Program-made: the position numbers and the translations under genes
Assembly (NCBI GenBank): GCA_002314645.1
Contig: DCGS01000076.1
Location: forward strand, 1-6,079
Origin: Ruminococcaceae bacterium UBA1772
GTDB taxonomy: Bacteria > Bacillota > Clostridia > Oscillospirales > Acutalibacteraceae
DNA: 6,079 nucleotides
Reading direction: 5' to 3'
Shown: in pieces, positions 1-6,064 of the stretch
Layout of the letters: each line of letters begins with the position of its first letter
How positions within the stretch are numbered: the first letter of the stretch is position 1
The notes under the pieces: model-generated
Database searches by the model: none
Told to the model about the DNA's origin: nothing
The model's input: the letters and a program-made list of their open reading frames with translations, nothing else

Positions 1-8
1 TTATTTTT

Positions 9-2120
9 TTATACAACACTATTTAAAATGTCTGTGTATGTAGGGAATGGCCAGAAGTCTGAAGCTGTAATTGCTTCAAGAGTGTCTGCTGATTCTCTGA
101 GACTTGCCATGGATTCTGAAATGACGTCTCTGTAGTAGTCTGCTTGAGACTTGATGTCGTAATCGTGTTCTGCTTTAGAGAGCTGTTCTTCAAGAGCCTT
201 TGTCTTGCTGTAGAGCTCGTCAGCATTCTTTGAAAGCTTCATAAGAAGGTCTTTCTCAGATTCACACTTGAGACACTCACAAACCTGTGTTTTCTCGTTG
301 ATTGTCTTTGCAAGCATACCCATGTATTCACATACTGCAGGGTAGATGTCCTTCTTAACCATTTCAGTCATTGTAAGGGCTTCAATGTGAAGAACCTTGC
401 AGTAGTTTTCAAGAGAAATTTCATAGCGTGATTCAAGCTCTTCTCTTGAGTAGATTTTATGCTTTTCAAAGAGTGCTATGTTCTTCTCTGCAAGGTATGC
501 AGGAACAGCGTCAGCACTTGTCTTGAGGTTGAGAAGTCCACGACGTTCTGCTTCCTTGACCCACTCTTCTGAGTAGTTGTTACCGTTGAAGATTATACGG
601 CCATGATCTTTGAGGTAGTCAGATACAAGCTGCTGTGCCATAATTTCAGCTTCGTCCAGGGTTTTAGCTGTTTCAAGAATTGTAGCCATCTGTGAAAGCT
701 CTTCAGCAAGCATTGTGTTAAGAACAATGTTTGGAGATGAGAGCGATGCAGAAGAACCGAGCATACGGAACTCAAACTTGTTACCTGTGAATGCAAATGG
801 AGAAGTACGGTTTCTGTCTGATGTATCCTTGTCAAAACGAGGAATTACTTTTACACCAGACTTCATAACAGCCTTTTCCATTGGCTCAAAGCTTTCGTCA
901 TGTTCAATGGCGTCTACTACGGCACCAAGCTCGTCTCCAAGATACATGGATACAATTGCAGGTGGTGCTTCGTCTCCACCAAGACGATGGTCGTTTCCAG
1001 GACTTGCAACAGATACACGAAGAAGATCCTGGTATTCGTCTACACCCTTTACAACTGCTGCAAGGAATACAAGGAAGATTGTATTTTCTGCAGGAGTCTT
1101 ACCAGGGTCGAAAAGGTTAACACCTGTGTTTGTTGTTACAGACCAGTTGTTGTGCTTACCACTTCCGTTTACACCAGCAAATGGCTTTTCGTGGATGAGG
1201 CATGCAAGGTTGTGCTTAATGGCAACAGTCTTCATGATTTCCATTGTAAGCTGGTTCTGGTCAGTTGCTGTATTTGTGTCAGAGAATATAGGCGCAAGCT
1301 CATGCTGAGCAGGAGCAACCTCATTGTGCTCGGTCTTTGCATAAATACCGAGCTTCCAAAGCTCAATGTCAAGGTCGTCCATGAAGGCCTTTACTCTTGG
1401 CTTGATTGTGCCAAAGTAGTGGTCTTCCATTTCCTGGCCCTTTGGTGGCTTTGCACCAAAGAGTGTACGACCAGTGAGTTTTAAGTCTTCTCTCTGATTG
1501 TATACGTCTCTGTCAATGAGGAAGTACTCCTGCTCGCCACCTACGGTTGCAGATACATGAGTTGCGCCTGTAGGGTTACCAAGAGCATTGATTACTCTCA
1601 TTGCTTGTTTGTTAAGTGCCTGTAAAGAACGGAGGAGTGGTGTCTTTTTGTCAAGAACCTGTCCGCCGTATGAACAGAAAATTGAAGGAATGCAAAGAGT
1701 CTTATCCTTGATAAATGCAAAGGATGTAGGGTCCCATGCTGTGTAGCCGCGGGCTTCAAAAGTTGCTCTAAGTCCGCCTGATGGGAAAGAAGATGCGTCA
1801 GGTTCTGAACGGATTAATTCCTTACCAGAAAAGTCCATAATAACCTTACCGTCACCAACTGGAACAATGAAACTGTCATGCTTTTCAGCAGTAATGCCAG
1901 TCATTGGCTGGAACCAGTGAGTGAAGTGAGTTGCACCTTTTTCAACAGCCCATGTTTTCATGGCTGAGGCTACAGCCTGTGCAATATCAAGTGTTAAAGG
2001 CTTGTTGTTGTCTATGCATTCATGAAGAGCTTCATATGTTTCTTTGGGAAGTCTTTCATGCATTACATCATTGTTGAACACGAGACTACCAAAGATCTCC
2101 GGAACATTTAAAGTATTCAT
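9..2120 (-). CDS. glnN: Glutamine synthetase type III (GSIII)
   Basis: Makes glutamine from glutamate, ammonia and ATP in the cytoplasm, the entry step of nitrogen assimilation. The product is 703 aa, close to the roughly 700 aa usual for GSIII and much longer than GSI or GSII. Visible motifs are THWFQPMTG (67-75), GGLRATFEARGYTAWDP (115-131), the metal-binding GGEQEYFLID stretch (194-203), NEVAPAQHELAP (266-277), HEKPFAGVNGSGKHNNWS (310-327), RNRTSPFAFTGNKFEFR (436-452) and the C-terminal WPFPTY (690-695). The start at 2120 has AAGGAG nine bases upstream (2130-2135, minus strand). The frame stays open up to 2237, but that extension is Phe/Tyr-rich translation of AT-rich promoter DNA and is rejected. 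It is divergent from pgi and has its own promoter. One oddity is a CxCxxC cluster at residues 614-619. The family call is certain; the symbol glnN follows usage for type III enzymes. Confidence 0.97.
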   Translation of the reverse strand: MNTLNVPEIFGSLVFNNDVMHERLPKETYEALHECIDNNKPLTLDIAQAVASAMKTWAVEKGATHFTHWFQPMTGITAEKHDSFIVPVGDGKVIMDFSGKELIRSEPDASSFPSGGLRATFEARGYTAWDPTSFAFIKDKTLCIPSIFCSYGGQVLDKKTPLLRSLQALNKQAMRVINALGNPTGATHVSATVGGEQEYFLIDRDVYNQREDLKLTGRTLFGAKPPKGQEMEDHYFGTIKPRVKAFMDDLDIELWKLGIYAKTEHNEVAPAQHELAPIFSDTNTATDQNQLTMEIMKTVAIKHNLACLIHEKPFAGVNGSGKHNNWSVTTNTGVNLFDPGKTPAENTIFLVFLAAVVKGVDEYQDLLRVSVASPGNDHRLGGDEAPPAIVSMYLGDELGAVVDAIEHDESFEPMEKAVMKSGVKVIPRFDKDTSDRNRTSPFAFTGNKFEFRMLGSSASLSSPNIVLNTMLAEELSQMATILETAKTLDEAEIMAQQLVSDYLKDHGRIIFNGNNYSEEWVKEAERRGLLNLKTSADAVPAYLAEKNIALFEKHKIYSREELESRYEISLENYCKVLHIEALTMTEMVKKDIYPAVCEYMGMLAKTINEKTQVCECLKCESEKDLLMKLSKNADELYSKTKALEEQLSKAEHDYDIKSQADYYRDVISESMASLRESADTLEAITASDFWPFPTYTDILNSVV

Positions 2121-2150
2121 AAAATTCGTCTCCTTTTTAGACTTGCAAAA

Positions 2151-2179
2151 AGTATAATTAAAAATATAAGTAAAGTCAA
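2151..2179 (-). promoter_or_regulatory. Predicted sigma-A promoter of glnN
   Basis: Read on the minus strand, a -35 box TTGACT (2174-2179) and a -10 box TATACT (2151-2156) are separated by exactly 17 bases. Transcription would start near 2144, giving a leader of about 24 bases that holds the AAGGAG ribosome binding site and then the ATG at 2120. The short leader leaves no room for a riboswitch or attenuator, so any nitrogen control would act at initiation or on the protein. This rests on consensus match only. Confidence 0.72.
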
Positions 2180-2216
2180 ACAAATAGAAGGTATATGTAA
2201 AAAAATATGAAAATTT

Positions 2217-2230
2217 CACATAAAGATGTG
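2217..2230. repeat. Small inverted repeat between divergent glnN and pgi promoters
   Basis: CACAT and ATGTG arms (2217-2221 and 2226-2230) flank a 4-base AAAG spacer. The repeat lies between the two divergent promoters, just upstream of the pgi -35 box at 2239 and about 38 bases from the glnN -35 box. It could be a regulator site, but arms this short arise often by chance and I recognise no matching regulator. Confidence 0.25.
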
Positions 2231-2238
2231 CAGACAAC

Positions 2239-2267
2239 TTGAAAATATTGGTTGTATAGGTTAAAAT
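2239..2267 (+). promoter_or_regulatory. Predicted sigma-A promoter of the pgi operon
   Basis: A -35 box TTGAAA (2239-2244) and a -10 box TAAAAT (2262-2267) are 17 bases apart. The predicted transcript starts near 2274. That puts the ATG at 2290 only about 16 bases from the 5' end with no ribosome binding site, while the TTG at 2314 gets a leader of about 40 bases with a good one. The promoter would drive pgi and the P-loop gene behind it. Confidence 0.72.
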
Positions 2268-2297
2268 GTAACTAAATCTAGCTGTAAAAATGCAGCA

Positions 2298-2304
2298 AAA
2301 GGAG
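2298..2304 (+). promoter_or_regulatory. Ribosome binding site that sets the pgi start at TTG 2314
   Basis: AAAGGAG lies nine bases upstream of a TTG at 2314-2316. The upstream in-frame ATG at 2290 has only A/T-rich sequence before it and would translate this site itself as Gln-Lys-Glu-Ser. A small hairpin (GCTGTA at 2281-2286 with TGCAGC at 2291-2296, AAAA loop, one G-U pair) sits just before the site and holds the rejected ATG in its loop and 3' arm. Confidence 0.7.
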
Positions 2305-2313
2305 TCTTTCGAA

Positions 2314-3654
2314 TTGTCTCTTAAACTTAACGCAAAATATCTTGAAGGCTTTGTTACTGAAGAAGAAATTTTAGCCTTTCAGGATAAGGTGAATGAAGCT
2401 CATGAACTTCTTCACACTGGTAAGGGCGCAGGGGCTGAATTTACAGGCTGGCTTGACCTTCCAGAAAACTATGACAAAGACGAATTTGCAAGAATAAAAG
2501 AGGCTGCAAAGAAAATCCAAAAGAATTCACAGGTTCTCATTGTTATTGGAATTGGTGGTTCATATCTTGGTGCTCGCGCAGCAATTGAATTCTGTAAGTC
2601 ACAGAATTACAATCTTCTTGCAAAAGACACACCACAAATTCTTTTCTCAGGAAACAGTATCAGTTCAACATCACTTAATGAAATTAAGGCACTTGTTGAA
2701 GGAAAAGACTTTGCAGTAAATGTAATTTCTAAGTCTGGTACAACTACTGAGCCTGCCATTTCATTCAGAGTATTCAGAGAAATGCTCATTGAAAAGTATG
2801 GCAAAGAGGGTGCAGCAGAGCGTATCTTCGTAACAACAGATAAGGCTCGCGGAACTCTTAAAGCACTCGCTGACACAGAGGGCTATGAAACATTCGTAGT
2901 ACCTGATGAAGTTGGCGGACGTTACTCGGTTCTCACTGCTGTTGGACTTCTTCCAATTGCAGTTGCAGGAATAGACATTGATGGTCTTATGAAGGGTGCA
3001 CAGGATGCAAGACAAGCATTTATGGACCCAGACATTTCAAAGAATGACTGCTACAAATATGCAGCCATTAGAAATGCACTCGCAGAAAAAGGTAAGACAG
3101 TTGAAATGCTCGTAAGCTATGAGCCTTCATTTACTATGATGAACGAATGGTTCAAACAGCTCTACGGTGAAAGTGAAGGAAAGGATAAGAAGGGTATTTT
3201 CCCTGCTTCCGCAATCTTCTCAACAGACCTTCACTCACTTGGTCAGTATATTCAAGATGGTCAACGCCTTCTCTTTGAAACAGTAGTTACCTTTAAGGAG
3301 CCTGTTTCTGAGTACATTATTGGAGTGGATGAAGCCAATACAGACGGCCTTAACTTCCTTGCAGGCAAGGGAATGTCATTCGTAAACAGAAAGGCATTTG
3401 AAGGCACAGTGCTTGCGCACAATGACGGCGGCGTTCCAAACATTGTACTTGAGTCAGAATGCATGAACGAGTATGAACTCGGTTACATGGTTTATTTCTT
3501 TGAAAAGGCTTGTGCCATCTCTGGTTACATTTTGGGTGTAAACCCATTCAACCAACCTGGTGTTGAAAGCTACAAGCGCAACATGTTTGCACTTCTTGGC
3601 AAACCAGGTTACGAAGACGAGCGCCAAGCACTCGAAAAACGTCTTGGAATCTAA
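2314..3654 (+). CDS. pgi: Glucose-6-phosphate isomerase
   Basis: Interconverts glucose 6-phosphate and fructose 6-phosphate in glycolysis and gluconeogenesis, in the cytoplasm. From the TTG start the product is 446 aa, the short bacterial form typical of Firmicutes. The sugar-phosphate-binding SIS folds show as GIGGSYLGAR (79-88) and SKSGTTTEP (139-147). Both family signatures are present: DEVGGRYSVLTAVG (198-211) and GYILGVNPFNQPGVESYK (404-421). By homology the catalytic residues are Glu286 (in GESEGK), His307 (in DLHSLGQ) and Lys421. The TTG is preferred to the in-frame ATG at 2290 because it has a well-spaced AAAGGAG. The protein then begins MSLKLNAKYLEGF, which resembles the clostridial homologues I remember. 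If the ATG were used the protein would be 454 aa. It is divergent from glnN and followed on the same strand by the P-loop gene. Function is certain; the start is about 75-80% sure. Confidence 0.96.
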   Translation: MSLKLNAKYLEGFVTEEEILAFQDKVNEAHELLHTGKGAGAEFTGWLDLPENYDKDEFARIKEAAKKIQKNSQVLIVIGIGGSYLGARAAIEFCKSQNYNLLAKDTPQILFSGNSISSTSLNEIKALVEGKDFAVNVISKSGTTTEPAISFRVFREMLIEKYGKEGAAERIFVTTDKARGTLKALADTEGYETFVVPDEVGGRYSVLTAVGLLPIAVAGIDIDGLMKGAQDARQAFMDPDISKNDCYKYAAIRNALAEKGKTVEMLVSYEPSFTMMNEWFKQLYGESEGKDKKGIFPASAIFSTDLHSLGQYIQDGQRLLFETVVTFKEPVSEYIIGVDEANTDGLNFLAGKGMSFVNRKAFEGTVLAHNDGGVPNIVLESECMNEYELGYMVYFFEKACAISGYILGVNPFNQPGVESYKRNMFALLGKPGYEDERQALEKRLGI

Positions 3655-3700
3655 CTGCAGTTTTGCAGGCAAAATACATTATTCACAGGAGGAAATACTT

Positions 3701-4117
3701 ATGGTATCTCTCATCATCGGCCGTAAAGGCTCAGGAAAAACAAAGCACCTCATTGACGAGGTAAACAAGGCTCTTGAAGCATCAAATGGTAACGTTATCT
3801 GCGTAGAAAAGGGTAACAAGCTTACTTATGATGTTAACAATAAGGCAAGACTCGTTTCAGCTGAAGAATTTGGCATTAACGGATATGACGCTTACTACGG
3901 CTTCCTTGCTGGTATGTGCGCAGGCGACAGCGACATTACAGATATCCTTGCTGACGGAACACTCAAGATTGGTGGTCCAGCTGGTACAGAGCTTGTAGAC
4001 TTCCTTGAGAAGATCAACCTTCTTGGTAAGGCTACAGATACAAAGTTTGTATTCACACTTTCAGCAGATGAAGAAGAACTTCCAAAGGAAATCTTCTTAA
4101 CATGTGAAAAGATCTAA
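3701..4117 (+). CDS. Small P-loop ATP-binding protein, function unknown
   Basis: The product is 138 aa. A Walker A motif GRKGSGKT (7-14) follows the hydrophobic strand MVSLII. A strand NVICVEKG (31-38) comes next, then a candidate Walker B strand ITDILADGTLKI (79-90) with Asp85 as the likely acidic residue. KFVFTLSADEEELP (115-128) near the end resembles a sensor-type strand. It matches, from memory, a small clostridial family often labelled 'twitching motility protein PilT' or 'ATP-binding protein'. It lacks the length and the Asp/His boxes of a true PilT ATPase, so that label should not be used. No signal peptide or membrane segment is visible. The start at 3701 has AGGAGG (3687-3692) eight bases upstream. 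The frame is open further 5' but overlaps pgi. It lies 46 bases after pgi with no promoter between, so it is probably co-transcribed. Codon choice resembles pgi, suggesting good expression. The biological role is unknown. Confidence 0.9.
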   Translation: MVSLIIGRKGSGKTKHLIDEVNKALEASNGNVICVEKGNKLTYDVNNKARLVSAEEFGINGYDAYYGFLAGMCAGDSDITDILADGTLKIGGPAGTELVDFLEKINLLGKATDTKFVFTLSADEEELPKEIFLTCEKI

Positions 4118-4128
4118 GTTAACTTAGA
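4113..4128. repeat. 16-base perfect palindrome over the P-loop gene stop codon
   Basis: TCTAAGTTAACTTAGA reads the same on both strands and includes the TAA stop at 4115-4117. As RNA it can form a 6-base-pair stem with a TTAA loop, just 6 bases before the main terminator hairpin. It may be an accessory stem that protects the 3' end of the mRNA, a protein-binding site, or chance. Confidence 0.5.
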
Positions 4129-4134
4129 AAAATT

Positions 4135-4164
4135 AAAGGAGCATGCTTTTGCATGCTCCTTTTT
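4135..4164. terminator. Bidirectional intrinsic terminator between convergent genes
   Basis: A perfect stem pairs AAAGGAGCATGC (4135-4146) with GCATGCTCCTTT (4151-4162) around a TTTT loop. On the plus strand it ends in a run of five T, and on the minus strand the stem is followed by TTTAATTTTTC. It therefore fits Rho-independent termination of both the pgi/P-loop operon and the oncoming hydrolase gene, whose stop codon at 4166-4168 almost touches it. Confidence 0.92.
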
Positions 4165-4165
4165 G

Positions 4166-5110
4166 TTATATGCATTTTTCTATAAACTCAAAAACGGTTT
4201 TCAAAACATCTTCATCATTCTCTGTGCAGAGAAGCCAGTCTATGTTTTTGTAGAGTTCATGTCTCTTTTCTTTATCCTTTTCAGCTCTTGCTGCACCAAG
4301 TGCCTCATTCATGTATTTTTCAGACTCAGGTGTCTGGTATACATTGTGACCTCTGTTTTCATAAAGTCGTATATCTACGTTGTTTTTAGCCTTTACTTTG
4401 TCGTTTGTGGCAGGGGAACAAACAGGTAAAACGGTTTTATCTGCCAGTCCTTGATGAAGCTGTAAAGGTGTTTTACTTTCCAGTATTACTCTAGAGCAAG
4501 AAGAGAGGGTCTCAATGCCGTCGTTTACGAGGAAGCCTGGAAGGAAGATTTTGTTGTATTTAAGCAGTTTTGGGGCAATCATACCAGTTGCTGCCTTGTA
4601 GCCAAGATCAGGTGGAGAGAAGGCAACGGCACCCTTAATATTTGGATTTTCATAGTTTAGGTTTTGACATGCTGCAAATGCACCCCAGGAGTGACCCATG
4701 AGGATGATTGGAAGGTCATCAAATTTCTCGTTCTTTGAAACAAAGTCGAGTGCTGACTTCATGTCGCGTGCAGCCTGGTAGAAACCGCGAAGGTTATTTC
4801 CCTCTGAAGAGAATGTGCCCGTGTTGTCATATGCTAAAATGTGGTACCCTTCCTTTGCAAGTGCGTCTATGAGTCTTGTGTAGCTTAAGTGACCGCCAAA
4901 CATACCGTGTGAAAAGACTATGAGAGCCTTTGGCGATTCATTCCTTTTATATACATTACCGCGAAGTGTCTGTCCAAATCTATTCCTGAATTCTACGGGT
5001 TCAGCTCTTAGTCCTTCAAAGTCTTCGTGGGTAAAGTATTTGAGGTTTGGATTGCCGTCACATCTTTTCCCGTAAAGGCTTCTAAAAATGAGGCTTGTGA
5101 GTATAATCAT
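4166..5110 (-). CDS. Alpha/beta-fold serine hydrolase, substrate unknown
   Basis: The product is 314 aa and resembles the Hydrolase_4/monoacylglycerol-lipase-like group of esterases. FSHGMFGG (66-73) supplies the oxyanion-hole HG. The nucleophile elbow is GHSWG (139-143) with Ser141. The acid is probably Asp224 in QGLADKTVLP, and the base is His255 in RGHN, so the triad is complete and in the usual order. The N-terminus MIILTSLIFRSLYGKR is mildly hydrophobic, too short and poorly shaped for a convincing signal peptide, so a cytoplasmic location is likely. The tail is charged and helical-looking. The ATG at 5110 is chosen because GGAGG (5120-5124, minus strand) lies nine bases upstream; an in-frame GTG at 5140 would translate through that site. 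It is a single-gene unit with its own promoter, divergent from the DUF177 gene. The substrate cannot be told from sequence; esterase, lipase or peptidase are all possible. Confidence 0.93.
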   Translation of the reverse strand: MIILTSLIFRSLYGKRCDGNPNLKYFTHEDFEGLRAEPVEFRNRFGQTLRGNVYKRNESPKALIVFSHGMFGGHLSYTRLIDALAKEGYHILAYDNTGTFSSEGNNLRGFYQAARDMKSALDFVSKNEKFDDLPIILMGHSWGAFAACQNLNYENPNIKGAVAFSPPDLGYKAATGMIAPKLLKYNKIFLPGFLVNDGIETLSSCSRVILESKTPLQLHQGLADKTVLPVCSPATNDKVKAKNNVDIRLYENRGHNVYQTPESEKYMNEALGAARAEKDKEKRHELYKNIDWLLCTENDEDVLKTVFEFIEKCI

Positions 5111-5144
5111 GGTATAATTCCTCCAATGGATAAATCGCACAATT

Positions 5145-5173
5145 ATTGTATTGAAAAAACCTTATAAAATCAA
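5145..5173 (-). promoter_or_regulatory. Predicted sigma-A promoter of the hydrolase gene
   Basis: On the minus strand, -35 TTGATT (5168-5173) and -10 TACAAT (5145-5150) are 17 bases apart. Transcription would start near 5138, leaving a leader of about 28 bases with GGAGG and the ATG at 5110. This excludes the GTG at 5140 as a start, since it lies at or before the predicted 5' end. Confidence 0.65.
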
Positions 5174-5189
5174 CATATTATTTTGTTGA
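5170..5189. repeat. Inverted repeat spanning two back-to-back -35 boxes
   Basis: TCAACA (5170-5175) and TGTTGA (5184-5189) are 6-base arms with an 8-base AT spacer. Each arm contains part of a -35 box: TTGATT for the hydrolase on the minus strand and TTGACA for the DUF177 gene on the plus strand. The symmetry may simply reflect two similar -35 boxes facing away from each other, or it may be an operator able to close both promoters. Confidence 0.4.
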
Positions 5190-5214
5190 CAAAGAGGGGT
5201 TAAGGCTTTATAAT
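5186..5214 (+). promoter_or_regulatory. Perfect-consensus sigma-A promoter of DUF177-rpmF
   Basis: TTGACA (5186-5191) and TATAAT (5209-5214) are exact consensus boxes with the ideal 17-base spacer, so strong expression is expected. That fits a gene pair making a ribosomal protein. Transcription would start near 5221, right at a GC-rich GCGCGCG stretch in otherwise AT-rich DNA, giving a leader of about 42 bases. Confidence 0.88.
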
Positions 5215-5262
5215 GTCTTATGCGCGCGTGGCGTGAAGCAACATATTTCGTGAGGTGACTTT

Positions 5263-5772
5263 ATGTTTGAAATAAATTTAGAGCCGCTTTTTAACAACGA
5301 AGGTATGCGTCTTCCAGTCGAGCATGACCTTGATTTAACAGAGGTTGACTTCTATGGTGTTCAACCATTCAAAACACCATGTCACATTTCTGGAGAAATT
5401 AAGAATGCAACTGGAATTGTTTCAATGAACGCTAAAATCTCGGTTGATTATTCCGCAACCTGTGACAGATGTGCGTGCCCGGTAGAAAAAGCATTTGATG
5501 TAGATATGGAACATACTTTTGTTTCTTCGCTCAATGATGAGAGCAACGACGAATTTATTCTCGTACCAACGCTCCGCTTTGACTTAGAAGGACTGGCGAC
5601 TGAGGATGTTTTGCTTACTATACCGGCTAAGATTTTATGCAAGGATGAATGTTTGGGAATTTGTTCTACTTGTGGTAAAAATCTTAATGATGGTCCTTGT
5701 TCATGTAAGGCACCTGTAGACCCACGAATGGCTGCACTCCTTACATTTTTAGAGGACGAAGACGAAAATTAA
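5263..5772 (+). CDS. yceD: DUF177 (YceD-like) protein tied to large-subunit rRNA/ribosome
   Basis: The product is 169 aa, the usual size for DUF177. Members are commonly encoded next to rpmF and have been linked to 23S rRNA accumulation; the biochemical step is not known. Cysteines at 67, 70 and 72 (CDRCAC) form one cluster. A second lies at 126, 130, 134, 137, 146 and 148, in the pattern CxxxC-GICSTC-LNDGPCSC, typical of the family and likely to bind zinc. The C-terminal DPRMAALLTFLEDEDEN is the familiar DPR(L/M)xxL ending with an acidic tail. The start at 5263 has GAGGTGA (5252-5258) close upstream. It stands first in the operon under a perfect promoter, with rpmF 41 bases downstream. The gene is intact. 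The family call is firm, the role is inferred from the family, and the symbol is borrowed from the E. coli name. Confidence 0.93.
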   Translation: MFEINLEPLFNNEGMRLPVEHDLDLTEVDFYGVQPFKTPCHISGEIKNATGIVSMNAKISVDYSATCDRCACPVEKAFDVDMEHTFVSSLNDESNDEFILVPTLRFDLEGLATEDVLLTIPAKILCKDECLGICSTCGKNLNDGPCSCKAPVDPRMAALLTFLEDEDEN

Positions 5773-5813
5773 GTTATTAATTACATTATGTATTTTGATA
5801 GGGGGATTTAAGA

Positions 5814-5993
5814 ATGGCAGTTCCAGCAAGAAGAGTTTCAAAGGCAAGACGTGATAAGAGACGTTCAAACGTATGGAAGATCAACGCACCGGAGCTTGTA
5901 AAGTGCCCACAGTGCGGTGAGTATAAGAGACCTCATAGAGTATGCGCAGCTTGCGGTTACTACAACGGTAAGCAAGTTATCGTTAAGGACTAA
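5814..5993 (+). CDS. rpmF: 50S ribosomal protein L32 (zinc-ribbon form)
   Basis: This small gene encodes 59 aa, normal for L32, a component of the large ribosomal subunit. It opens with the diagnostic basic stretch MAVPARRVSKARRDKRRS, which embeds in rRNA. Two CxxC knuckles follow, CPQC (31-34) and CAAC (44-47), then GYYNGKQVI. All four cysteines are present, so this is the zinc-binding form. AGGGGGA (5800-5806) lies seven bases before the ATG. The gene is 41 bases after DUF177 with no promoter between, so it shares the strong promoter at 5186-5214. In many Firmicutes plsX and fatty-acid genes come next, but they would lie beyond the window. Confidence 0.97.
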   Translation: MAVPARRVSKARRDKRRSNVWKINAPELVKCPQCGEYKRPHRVCAACGYYNGKQVIVKD

Positions 5994-6020
5994 TTTAATT
6001 AGTTAAGTTAAGTATTCTTT

Positions 6021-6053
6021 AAGGTGGAGAAGGGGAATCCTTCCCCGCCTTTT
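6021..6053 (+). terminator. Probable terminator or attenuator hairpin after rpmF
   Basis: AAGGTGGAGAAGG (6021-6033) pairs with CCTTCCCCGCCTT (6039-6051) around a 5-base loop, with one G-U pair and one A-C mismatch, followed by two more T (a TTTT run in all, 6050-6053). The stem is strong but the T run is short, so termination may be partial, letting some transcripts continue to downstream genes. It begins 27 bases after the rpmF stop. Confidence 0.65.
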
Positions 6054-6064
6054 AGTCGTTGTAA

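Noticed and set aside
715..1484. Long open frames on the plus strand inside glnN
   Set aside because: They lie opposite a conserved enzyme, have no ribosome binding site or recognisable domain, and their composition is that of an antisense shadow.
2121..2237. In-frame upstream extension of glnN adding 39 residues
   Set aside because: It is Phe/Tyr-rich translation of AT-rich DNA that includes the promoter and ribosome binding site; the ATG at 2120 has an ideal AAGGAG.
3655..3668. CTGCA/TGCAG hairpin after the pgi stop as a terminator
   Set aside because: The stem has only five pairs and no T run follows; at most it is a minor processing or stability element inside the operon.
3560..3700. 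Upstream extension of the P-loop protein into pgi
   Set aside because: It overlaps the conserved pgi C-terminus in another frame; the AGGAGG just before 3701 marks the real start.
3701..4117. PilT or type IV pilus ATPase
   Set aside because: At 138 aa it is far too short, lacks the Asp/His boxes and N-terminal domain of PilT, and no pilus genes are nearby.
5102..5118. Two plus-strand TATAAT boxes near the hydrolase start
   Set aside because: No -35 box lies at a suitable distance upstream of either, and they point into the hydrolase promoter region; probably chance in AT-rich sequence.
5111..5140. GTG start at 5140 for the hydrolase
   Set aside because: It would translate through the GGAGG site and lies at or before the predicted transcript start; the ATG at 5110 is well placed.
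5220..5258. 12-residue leader peptide (ATG at 5220 to TGA at 5258) before DUF177
   Set aside because: The ATG sits at the predicted transcript start with no ribosome binding site, and the peptide has no run of one amino acid or other attenuator feature.
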